Shown here piece after piece: positions 1 to 9,636 of a DNA stretch of 64,000 nt (position 1 is the first letter of the stretch; the number at the start of each line of letters is the position of its first letter). The position numbers and the translations under genes are program-made. The notes beneath the pieces are model-generated. The model saw only the letters and a program-made list of their open reading frames with translations, was not told where the DNA came from and did no database searches. Source of the stretch: Symbiodinium natans. Its lineage: Eukaryota > Sar > Dinophyceae > Suessiales > Symbiodiniaceae. The DNA is taken from positions 124,001 to 188,000 of the forward strand of contig CAJNDS010002665.1 in the NCBI GenBank assembly GCA_905221605.1, read 5' to 3'.

Positions 1-254
1 GGGGAGGCCCGGCTTCGTAATTTAGTATTCCGGGGAGGCCCGGCTTCGTATTTTAGTATTCCGGGGAGGCCCGGCTTCGTAATTTAGTATTCCGGGGAGG
101 TCCGGCTTCGTAATTTAGTATTCCGGGGAGGCCCGGCTTCGTAATTTAGTATTCCGGGGAGGCATGGCTTCGTAATTTAATATTCCGGTGAAGCCCGGCT
201 TCGTAATTTAGTATTCCGGGGAGGTCCGGCTTCGTAATTTAATATTCCGGGGAG
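1..254. repeat. 31-bp tandem repeat, first block
   Basis: About eight head-to-tail copies of a 31-bp unit containing GGAGGCCCGGCTTCGTAATT and ending TTAGTATTCC. Units differ by one or two bases. The array starts at the window edge, so it continues upstream. Confidence 0.9.
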
Positions 255-2095
255 GCCGGGGACTTGCTGGGAGGGGCCGTTTTGGTCAAAAATCCAGAAA
301 ACGAGAGCCCACCCGGGACCGTCGATTTCAGTACTAAAAAATCACATTTTAAATAGGGACCCGGGCCGATCCTGGGGTCCGTAATTTAGTATTCCGGGGA
401 GGCCCGGCTTCGTAATTTAGTATTCCGGGGAGGCCCGGCTTCGTAATTTAGTATTCCGGGGAGGCCCGGCTTCGTAATTTAGTATTCCGGTGAAGCCCGG
501 CTTTGTAATTTAGTATTCCGGGGAGGCCCGGCTTCGTAATTTAGTATTCCGGGGAGGCCGGGGACTTGCTGGGAGGGGCCGTTTTGGTCAAAAATCCAGA
601 AAACGAGAGCCCACCCGGGACCGTCGATTTCAGTACTAAAAAATCACATTTTAAATAGGGACCTGGGCCGATCCTGGGGTCCCCCTCATTTGGGGTGTTT
701 TTGGAGGCAAACTCATCAAGGGGGGGTCGGAGTTTGAGGCAAGGGGGGGTCTCCGAAGACTATTTTGCCTTTAAAATTGAAAAATACCACCCCCCCTTGA
801 CCAAAACTAGGCTGTGAAAAGGTCGCGGGGGCGGCCCTTCATCAGAACTGAGGCTTAAAAACCCTGAAAAACATTGAAAAACCTTAAAAAACATTGAAAA
901 ACTCTGAAAAACCTTGAAAAACCTTGAAAAACTTGCAATCCTGAGGTGAAAGCTCCGTTTTGGTCAAAAAACCCAGAAAACGAGAGCCCACCCAGAACCG
1001 TCGATTTCAGTATTAAAAAACCACATTTTTAATAGGGACCCGGGCCGATCCTGGGTCCCCCTCATGTGGGGTGTTTTTGGAGGCAAACTTTCCCTCTCAA
1101 GGGGGGTCGGAATTTGAGGCAAGGGGGGGTCTCCGAAGACTATTTTGCCTTTAAAATTGAAAAATACCAGGCAGTGAAAAGGTCGCGGGGGCGGCCCTTC
1201 ATCAGAACTGAGGCTTAAAAACCCTGAAAAACATTGAAAAACCTTAAAAGGCACTGAAAAATTCTGAAAAACCTTGAAAAACTTGCAATCCTGAGGTGAA
1301 GGCTCCATTTTGGTGAAAAAAATCCAGAAAACGAGAGCCCACCAAGGACCGTCGATTTCAGTACTAAAAAAATCGCATTTTTAATAGGGACCCGGGCCGA
1401 TCCTGGGGTCCCCCCCTCATTTGGGGTGTTTTTGGAGGCAATCTTTCCCTCTCAAGGGGGGGCCGGAGTTTGAGGCAAGGGGGGGTCTCCGAAGATTAGT
1501 GAAAAATGCCACCCCCCCTTGACCAAAACTAGGCTGTGAAAAGGTCGCGGGGGCGGCCCTTCATCAGAACTGAGACTTAAAAACCCTGAAAAACATTGAA
1601 AAACCTTAAAAAACATTGAAAAACTCTGACAAACCTTGAAAAAGCTTGAAAAACTTGCAATCCTGAGGTGAAGGCTCCGTTTTGGTCAAAAAACCTCGTT
1701 TTCTGCCCACCCAGAACCGTCGATTTCAGTACTAAAAAATCGCATTTTTAACTGTGGCCCGGGCCGATCCTGGGGTCCCCCTCATTTGGGGTGTTTTTGG
1801 AGGCAAACTTTCCCTCTCAAGGGGGGTCGGAGTTTGAGGCAAGGGGGGGTCTCCGAAGACTATTTTGCCTTTAAAATTGAAAAATGCCACCCCCCCTTGA
1901 CCAAAACTAGGCTGGGAAAAGGTGGCGGGGGCGACTGTTCATCAGAGCTGAAGCTTAAAAACCTTGAAACACCGTGAAAAACATTGAAAAACCTTAAAAA
2001 AACACTGAAAAACCTTGAAAAACCTTGAAAAATTGGAAATTTTTGAAACCGGTGAAGGCTCGGTTTTGGTCAAAAAACCCAGAAAACCGACGCGG
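255..2095. repeat. Satellite of about 350-390 bp
   Basis: The anchor GTTTTGGTCAAAAA recurs near 270, 566, 952, 1304, 1676 and 2052. Each unit then carries CGAGAGCCCACC, a GTCGATTTCAGTA box, a CGGGCCGATCCTGGG box, runs of G and C, and a string of short TTGAAAAACC-type repeats. Units diverge through small indels. No coding potential is evident; open frames here run through repeat units. Confidence 0.85.
380..560. repeat. 31-bp tandem repeat, second block
   Basis: Five to six more copies of the same 31-bp unit. The block is embedded in the larger satellite: both blocks run into the same GGCCGGGGACTTGCTGGGAG junction, so the 31-bp array is itself part of a higher-order unit. Confidence 0.85.
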
Positions 2096-2287
2096 CTGTG
2101 TATTATCCGTGTGCCGAAGTGACTAGACGGTGCCGAATCGAGAAAGAATGTTGCGAGCTAAATGATCAACTAAAGTAAGAAAGAAGATATGTAATTCAGT
2201 TGAAGAGGGATCTGGGAGGGAGGGGTGATGCCAAACACGTAGGGTGATGACAGAAACCCTTAGTGAATGCTTGGACCAGAGATGCTG

Positions 2288-2411
2288 AACCCTAAACCCT
2301 AAACCCTAAACCCTAAACCCTAAACCCTAAACCCTAAACCCTAAACCCTAAACCCTAAACCCTACACCTAAACCCTAAACCCTAAACCCTGAACCCTGAA
2401 CCCTAAACCCT
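2288..2411. repeat. Interstitial telomere-like array (CCCTAAA)
   Basis: About 17 CCCTAAA units, mostly perfect, with a few CCCTGAA and CCTACAC variants at the end. A TTTAGGG block follows at 2546-2600 on the far side of a unique island, so the two arrays face each other. Confidence 0.95.
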
Positions 2412-2442
2412 GAAACTGGACACATTTCTGTAAGCCCCAAGC

Positions 2443-2515
2443 GCCTTCGAAGCTGTGAAGCTCACCAAGGTGGAGGTCGAAAACTGCGACAGGCCCCGAG
2501 GGGGGCCGTGGCTGT
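2443..2515 (+). CDS. Exon-like island, unrecognised
   Basis: Open + frame reading AFEAVKLTKVEVENCDRPRG, between a CCCTAAA array upstream and a TTTAGGG array downstream. The product is not recognised. The support is amino-acid composition and the unique sequence only. Confidence 0.25.
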
Positions 2516-3587
2516 TAAGAGTACAAGGACTTTTCGTAGGATACTAAGGGTTTAGGGTTTAGGGTTTAGGGTTTAGGGTTTAGGGTTTAGGGTTTAGGGC
2601 CGAGGGGGCAGTGGCTGTTAAGGTTGGAGTACACGGAGGGCCCCCCCCCCCCCCCCGCTTCCGATACTAACTATAGTTCAGGCCCGTACGATACTAACTG
2701 TAGTTCAGGGACGTAGAACCTAAGTGAGGATACTTGTAACCCAATATAGGTATAGGGCCCTCATACAGGTCATACAGTTCTACTCATAGCTAGGGCTTAT
2801 AAGTAGGGCCCGCTTCCTTGTAGCGGGTTTGAGGGTTGAGCGTTTAGGAATTACTGTAAAGGGGTCAGGGTGTACGGTTGTTCAGGGGGTCGCTGTCCCC
2901 TAAACCCTCAACCCCAAACCCGAAACCTGGACTCGACTCTGGGACCGCAGCCCTTCCCTAGATGCAAGGCTCCATATTCTCTTAGGTACCCCCCCCCCTT
3001 CAAAGAAAATTAAGAAGCAAGTGTAAGACAAAAAACGGAATTTAAGCGTGAAGTCCCCTTCAAATCGACGTGAGGTGCTTCGTGAACGAGCCCTGTGACT
3101 GCTCAGTGCGGCCTCCTCAGTCATGAATGGCCAGCTTAGGGTTTAGGGTTTAGGGTTTTGGGTTTGGGGTTTAGGGTTTAGGGTTTGGGGTTTAGGGTGT
3201 AGGGTTTGGGGTTTGGGGTTTAGGGTGTAGGGTTTAGGGATTGGGGTTTGGGTTGTAGGGTTGGCTTCTGCAGAAGCTTGGTGGGCCCCAGCTGTGCCCG
3301 TGTAACCCCCAGGGGAGATGGCTCCTGGGCTGGTTTGGGGTTGGTAGGTTCGTGAACCCGAAACCCTAAACCCTAAACCCTAAACCCTGAACTCTAAACC
3401 CTAAACCCTAAACCCTGAACCCTGAACCCTGAACCCTAATGAGGTCAGGGGTGTGGGCAACTCGGCCTGATGGTTGTTGAGTGGTGTAGGTCCGGGGTTT
3501 GGGGTTTTGGGGGTGTGCAGTCTGGGGTGGGTTGGGTTTAGGGTTTGGGGTTTAGGGTTTAGGGTTTAGGGTTTAGGGTTTAGGGTA

Positions 3588-3689
3588 GCCAGGACCCAGA
3601 GTTGGCCCTTCTTCCCCATCCAGGCTGCAGGCTCTCTTAACTGTAAGCACCCTGAAACCACAAAGCGCACATTTTTATTCCGAGCCTAG
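3588..3689 (+). CDS. Exon-like island with stop, unrecognised
   Basis: Thirty-three open codons after a TTTAGGG array, reading ARTQSWPFFPIQAAGSLNCK near the start and ending in TAG. A family I inverted-repeat element begins 10 bp later. The product is not recognised. Confidence 0.25.
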   Translation, partial: ARTQSWPFFPIQAAGSLNCKHPETTKRTFLFRA

Positions 3690-3698
3690 GCTACTCTT

Positions 3699-3810
3699 CT
3701 AGGATGCCCAGTAGTACCCTTATTCCCTTTTTGGTAGGCTTAGGTTCCCTTATAAACCCCTTTAAGCAAAAAAGGGCACCCTTTTTCATGCTAGGTTACT
3801 GGGCAACCTA
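3699..3810. mobile_element. Family I inverted-repeat element
   Basis: Starts CTAGGATGCCCAGTAGTA and ends CTAGGTTACTGGGCAACCTA, which are imperfect inverted repeats. The inside has the family signature: a T-rich stretch, TTCCCTTATAAACCCCTTTA, then AAAAAAGGGCACCC. Related copies lie at 6064-6260, 10804-10915, 35383-35515, 40591-40722 and 43068-43149. Confidence 0.75.
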
Positions 3811-3845
3811 CTCTTGGGTCGAGCGAGACCGGAGATCGGAGACCC

Positions 3846-4056
3846 AGACCTCCCTCAACCCCAAAAGTAAGCCCTAAACCCTAAACCTCCTAAACCCTAA
3901 ACCTCGTAAACCCTCCAAACCCCCTAAACCCCGAAATTAAACCCCTTAAACCCTAAACCCTAAGCCCTAAGCCCTAAACCCTAAACCCTAAACCCTAAAC
4001 CCTAAACCCCCTAATTAAACCCCTTAAACCCCTTAAGCCCCTTAAGCCCTGAAACC
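3846..4056. repeat. Degenerate CCCTAAA-type array
   Basis: Mostly CCCTAAA with CCCCTTAAA, CCTCGTAAA and CCCTAAG variants. A unique island and a TTTAGGG block (4144-4230) follow. Confidence 0.85.
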
Positions 4057-4070
4057 TAAACTGGGGGGCA

Positions 4071-4142
4071 TTCGGGCTCAGGAAGTGCCAGGTCAACACC
4101 ATCCAGCGCGCAGGCCGCCCGAAGGGCCGCCGGCACACTTCT
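4071..4142 (+). CDS. Exon-like island, unrecognised (basic)
   Basis: Open frame with FGLRKCQVNTIQRAGRPKGR, lying between CCCTAAA upstream and TTTAGGG downstream. Arg/Lys-rich; no family recognised. Confidence 0.25.
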
Positions 4143-4230
4143 GGGTTTAGGGTTTAGGGTTTAGGGTTTAGGGTTTGGGCTTTAGGGTTTAGGGTTTAGG
4201 GTTTGGGGTTTAGGGTTTAGGGTTTAGGGT

Positions 4231-4341
4231 GAGATTGCTTCTGCCTTGCATTTGGGGAAAGGAACTTTTTTGGGCAACGTTTTTGCACAAGTCCTGAGCA
4301 GGCTTTGTTTTAAGGAATGGATATGGGGTCACAGCCCATAG
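4231..4341 (+). CDS. Exon-like island with stop, unrecognised
   Basis: Thirty-six open codons, EIASALHLGKGTFLGNVFAQ then a Trp-containing tail, ending in TAG. The flanks are TTTAGGG upstream and CCCTAAA downstream, the opposite of the common polarity. Unrecognised, and may be intronic. Confidence 0.2.
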   Translation, partial: EIASALHLGKGTFLGNVFAQVLSRLCFKEWIWGHSP

Positions 4342-4501
4342 CCCTAAACCCTAAATCCTAAACCCTAAAACCCTAAAACCCAAAAACCCTAGATCCTAAA
4401 CCCATCCACTTCCGAAAGCGAAGCTTCCTGGTGCCTCGGCGGCAGGCGACAAGGGCAGCAAGAGCTGTGGCCACGCCTCTTCCTTGGAGCCGTTTGAGGG
4501 C

Positions 4502-4872
4502 TTCTTTGGGTTTAGGGTTTCGGGTTTAGGATTTCGGGTTTAGGGTTTAGGGTTTGGGGTTTAGGGTTTAGGAAGCAGTTTGTGGGCTTCTAGGTTTAAG
4601 GGTTTCGGGGTTAGGGTGTTCGGGTGTAGGTGTTAGGGTGTTAGGGTGCTAGGGTTAAGGGATTAGGGTTCGGGGTGTTAGGGTTTAGGTGTTAGGGTGT
4701 TAGGGTGTTAGGGTGATAGGGTGTTAGGGTGATAGGGTGATAGGGGGATAGGGGGATAGGGGGATAGGGGGATAGGGGGATAGGGGGATAGGGCGTGATA
4801 GGGTTTACGTTGTTAGGGTCTTAGGGTGCTAAGGTGCTAGGGTGCTAGGGTTTATAGGGTTTGGCGTTTAGG
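4502..4872. repeat. Degenerate TTTAGGG array with octamer variants
   Basis: Begins as TTTAGGG, then drifts to GGGTGTTA and GGGTGATA, with a homogeneous run of GGGGGATA units around 4740-4795, and returns to TTTAGGG-like units. Confidence 0.85.
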
Positions 4873-5182
4873 GTTGAGGAAACTGTTCGTGGCTGGACGG
4901 GGGGGGGGGTCCCTTATGATCCTCTTTAAACTCCGGAAACGTATGCCCTTTGTTATTCCTCGGTTACTCCGGGTTTGGGGCGTTTCGTGTTTAGGTTTTG
5001 GGGCGAGGATTTGGGTTCAGCGATGGAGTTACGCTGCGTCATCGTCACGTCTTGGATTGGTGTTACTCACAGGGTATAAGCAACCCCCCCGGCCAAAACA
5101 AATGTAACCTGCTTCGAAACATCCCCAAGTGACTCAAAAGTTGCTTTGCTTCCTGGGCTCAACATCTGGAGCGAAGAGGCCA

Positions 5183-5440
5183 ATGCTTTCGATGCTCTCC
5201 GGTCGCCTTTTCCTGGGAGTGGGGCGTTCGCAACTGCAGCCACGCGACTTCGGCTGCCATCCGGCGCGTTTCATCTCGGGCGTGGCGTCTCCGAAGCTCA
5301 TCTCACCGACCTCCTGGCGATCGCGCCTCAGCGGTGCTTGGCAGCTGGGCATCTCTGCACTGTGGACTCGGAGGCTCGGTTCCAGCATGGCCGCGAGAAA
5401 GCGTCCGGCCAGTGAAGGCGCTTCGACCTGTAGCAAGAAG
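5183..5440 (+). CDS. Sirtuin gene, 5' exon with possible transit peptide
   Basis: ATG at 5183 opens [20 protein letters not shown], rich in Arg/Ser and poor in acidic residues, like an organelle-targeting presequence. It ends ...CSKK at AAG (5440). It joins exon 5540 through a 99-bp GA-AG intron to read [14 protein letters not shown]. Assignment to the sirtuin gene rests on adjacency and orientation; other frames across 5129-5457 are also open, so this is moderate. Confidence 0.5.
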
Positions 5441-8400
5441 GACTTCGCCTCTAGTTGAACTTCAAACTTTTTGGGTTTCCCTATTTAGTAGGAATTTTAA
5501 AGCTTAACATTTTCCCCTTGGTTATTGGAGAAGTAAGAGGACTGTAACGGAATCATTCATGATGAAGATGCACGCGTGGAAGTGGCTGTTTCATTGCGAG
5601 GGGAGCCAGCACATGCGGACAGCAGGATCACGTGGCAAGATGGAGCCCCCATGGCTTTTCACAGATCCTGCTGGGACTCGTTGCTCCAAAAACGTGGCAT
5701 GGCGTGCAGGGGTGGTGTGCAGGGATTGTTTTTGCATTTGCTTTGCTAGTGCAGCCGGTGGTGGATTTGCCGGTTGCCCTAAACCCTAAACCCTACTTTG
5801 TGGTACTTTACTGTAACTTTAGATCTTTAGCTTTTTTGGGTTTATTGGGTTTCTTAATAAGGCAGCTGAAAGTTTAATTTTTTACTACCCTCCTAAGTGC
5901 AGCCAAGCCTAAACCCTAAACCCCAAACCCCAAACCCTAAACCCTAAACCCTAGTGCCTGCACGCCAGATTCAGGTGCTTCTTTGCCTCGAGATGACCTT
6001 CAGAGATTGCAGCTGGCAGCAGCGACTGCTGAATACTTTGACTCGGCTCAGGCAACTTACGCTTAACTCTAGAACCCAGAGTAAGCCTTTTTTTGCTTTT
6101 TTAGGGTTTAGGTTCCCTTACAAGCCCCTTTAAACCACTTACGCTTAACTAGAACCCAGAATAAGCCCCTGTTGCCTTTTTTAGGGTTTAGGTTCCCTTA
6201 TAAGCCCCTTTAAACCCAAAAGGGCACCCTTATCATTCCGAGGTTACTCTTGGGTTGAGCTAAAGCAGTGTGATGTGCTGTGCAACTCACAAAGATTCTG
6301 GCGACAGCTTCAGTGATCCTGCCAGGCTCCGAGAGTTTCATGAAACCTCGTCCTCGTAGCAGCTGAGGAATTGAGGCAAAAAGCACAAGAAGCAGCAAGC
6401 TTGCTCCGTCAGAGTTCGTGGCTAGGCTCAGTCTGGTACTGTAAATCACTCTGCCCTGACCCTAGACCCCAAACCCTAAACCCTAGACCCTAGACCCTAA
6501 ACCCTAAACCCTAAACCCTTCCAGGTTTAATGCCATATACTGATATCATTTGTCTGGGCTGTCTTGGCTCTAGTTTGTTTGGGGGGAAGGGCTTTCCCCC
6601 TGTAGACCCTACAAGGAGGGCCCCCTTACTAAGATAACCATAGATAAGGGACTTTTAACCTATGTTCGGATACTTAGAACCCACATTCTAGGGCCTTTTT
6701 TTCTTAACTAGTGGGGGCCCTCCTTGTAGGCCCGATAACCCTAAACCCTAAACCCTAAACCCTAAACCCTAAACCAGGCGAGCCATTTGCTTCACTGGCG
6801 CTGGGCTCTCCACTGCGGCTGGCTTGGGCGACTACCGTGGCAAGCGCGGAAAGTGGACCCTTGAGGGCCAAGGCGTGGCGCCAATGGGGGTTTAGGGTTT
6901 AGGGTTTAGGGTTTAGGGTTTAGGGTTTAGGCTTTTAGTACATGATGCGTCATGCACCTAAACCCGAAGGTTTCCCTGTAATTATTGTGTCCCACCCTTG
7001 CGTGGTCAGTCAGGAAATAGGGGACGCCTAACATAGTACCTTAAATGCTAGGACTCCCTTACAATCAGGACCCCAATAAGGTACCCAAAGAGCCCACTAC
7101 CCCTCAATTAATATTCCTTAAACCAAGAAGGATCGCATTATAAAGGGCTCTCTTGGTACCCCCAATATCGTAAACCCCCAAGGTGTATCGGAGGCCTACA
7201 CCACGGTCTACGAAGAGTTGAGACCCACCTTCGGCCACGAAGCTGTTGCCAAACTCGTGGAGATGGGGAAGCTGCTGTGCTGGTTTCGGGTTTAGGGTTT
7301 CGGGTTTCGGGTTTAGGGTTTAGGGTTTAGGGTTTAGGGGTTTGAGCTGAAGCGAGCAAAGGGTCCATGTACCTGAGTAGTACTTGGGCAGCAGGGGGTC
7401 ACGATATTAGGAAGTCCTTTAAAGCCCACTTACTTGGAGGTTCATGGTACTTCTAACCCTGTTATAGCTGTACTTGTAGCCCAATTCTAAACCTTTCAAG
7501 TGCCTTTATGGGTTAGAAGCACAGTTGCAATTGGGATAAGAAGTACCATTAACCTCCAAGTAGGCGTATGAACCCTTAGGGAAGTGGTGAGCGGCAAGAG
7601 CTGCGCGGCCTAGGATTCGATACGTTATCAGCCAAAATGCCGATGGCCTGCATCACTTGAGTGGCATCCCCTACACGAAGCTCTCGGACGTACATGGCTC
7701 AGCTTTCACTGAGTACTGCCCCAGCTGTGGAAAGCGCTATGTGCAGCTCGGCGCAAGTGTCTAGAGTGCAGCCATTTCCCCTTTTAGAAGTTACTTTCCC
7801 GTTTCAACCCCTAACAGCCCCAACCCTAAACTCTAAACTCTAGACCCTGAACCCTAAACCCTAAACCCTAAACCTCAATACCAAATCGTTTCTTTCCCTC
7901 GGGGCCTAGCTGCTTTTGTTCCCGGTCCAGGGACATGGCGCTTCAAGCTGCTTAGGGTTCAGGGTCCATGGATTTGTTGGGGGGGGGGGGTTAGGGTTTA
8001 GGATTTCAGGTTTAGGGTTCAGGGTTTAGGGTTTAGGGTTTAGGGTGCCAACTCCCTGGCTGAAGGCGTCAAGAATATGCCCCGGAGGATCGGGCTGAAG
8101 ACGCTTTCCTGCATGGTGGGGCGGGGAGTCTCCCATCTGTGTAGGGCCAGCTGATCCCCAAACCCTAAACCCTAAACCTTAAACCCTAAACCCTAAACCC
8201 TAAACCCTAAACCCAAGACTGCCCCACTACCACAACTGAGGATTTCTTTGCTGGAAGGCTGCCAGGACCGATGCCTTCCCACATCAAGGCTTCTTGCGGT
8301 TTAGGGTTTAGGGTTTAGGGTTTAGCGAGTTAGGGTTTAGGGTTTAGGGTTTAGGGTTTAGGGTTTAGGGTTTAGGGTTTAGGGTTTAGGGTTTAGGGTT

Positions 8401-9605
8401 TAGGGTTTAGGGTTTAGGGTTTGGGCTTCTGGGGGTTAGGGCTTGGGTTTAAAGTTCTAAAAAGGCCCCCACTCCCTTCACAACCATACACCATACATAT
8501 ATGCGTACAAATACACACATCTACATATATCTATATATATATATATTTATATATATAGTGGTCTAGTTGTTTCTTTGTGAGGTCTCCATTATGGGGGAAT
8601 GTGCGAAGAATAGACAACACAAGCCAGGCTCACTAAGCCCTAAACCCTAAGACCCTAAGACCCTCCCAAACCCTAAAACCCTAAACCCTATAAACCCCTC
8701 AAACAGATCCCTCCCAGGTTTGCCGGGGATGTGGCAGCAATCATTGGACTGGCCGCAGCTGCGAGGATTGTGGTCAGCTTCCTGCCTCTTAAGTGACGGG
8801 AATCGCCTGAAATCGCATGAGTTGTTCATCCCCTAAACCTTAAACACCACGCCCTAAACCCCAAACCCCAAACCCTAAACCCTAGCCCTAAACCCTAAAC
8901 CCTAAACCCTAAACCCTAAACCCCCTGCGGGTGACGCGCCGTGATGGTGGAGATGCCCAGGCCTCTTCACGACACGGTCATCAGCTTCGGTGATGGTCTG
9001 GAGGAATGTGTCTTGCGACCTGCCTTCGAGTCCTTTGGCTCAACTTCCCGGATGCTCCGTTTTGGGGGTTTGTTGTTTGGGATTTAGGGTTTAGGGTTTA
9101 GGGTTTAGGGTTTAGGGTTGCCTAAACCCTAAACCCTAAACCCTAATAAACCCCAAACTGTAGCACAGTGAGACGCAGGCATGCAGCTGAAGCTGATGCA
9201 TGCCTAAGTTTGGGAAGCACCATGAGCATTGGGCCCTCGAACCAGGCAAGGCATTCGCAATAGAGGGGTCGGAATAATTTCCCTTAGGGGCCCCTTCGGA
9301 ATTATACGATAATAACACCCAAAACCCTGTTCTAATACTATTCCCTTAAAACCCTGTTCTTTTTTTAAGGCTCCCATATCAGGCAGATGCTCATCTCGGC
9401 AGTGTTGTTAGTTGTTGGGCTCACTGTCAGAGGTGGTGCTGATCCAAAAGGGGCCGCTGATAGTCTGCGTGCGTCAGGACCGAAACTGTGGGAGTTGCAG
9501 CCAATACCTGTATACCTGAAACATATACTAGATGCTATATATATATATATGTGTATATACATATACACATATTGTGTATCAAATATGCATTTATGTATAT
9601 GTCGA

Positions 9606-9636
<31 letters not shown>

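Noticed and set aside
964-1308. 114-codon minus-strand frame
   Set aside because: Runs across the satellite units and is not conserved between them.
2288-2411. True chromosome end
   Set aside because: Telomere-like arrays of both orientations alternate through the whole window with genes between, so they are interstitial.
5134-5436. Minus-strand 100-residue frame
   Set aside because: Lies opposite the 5' sirtuin exon; the + frame has a plausible presequence and joins in phase to the next exon.
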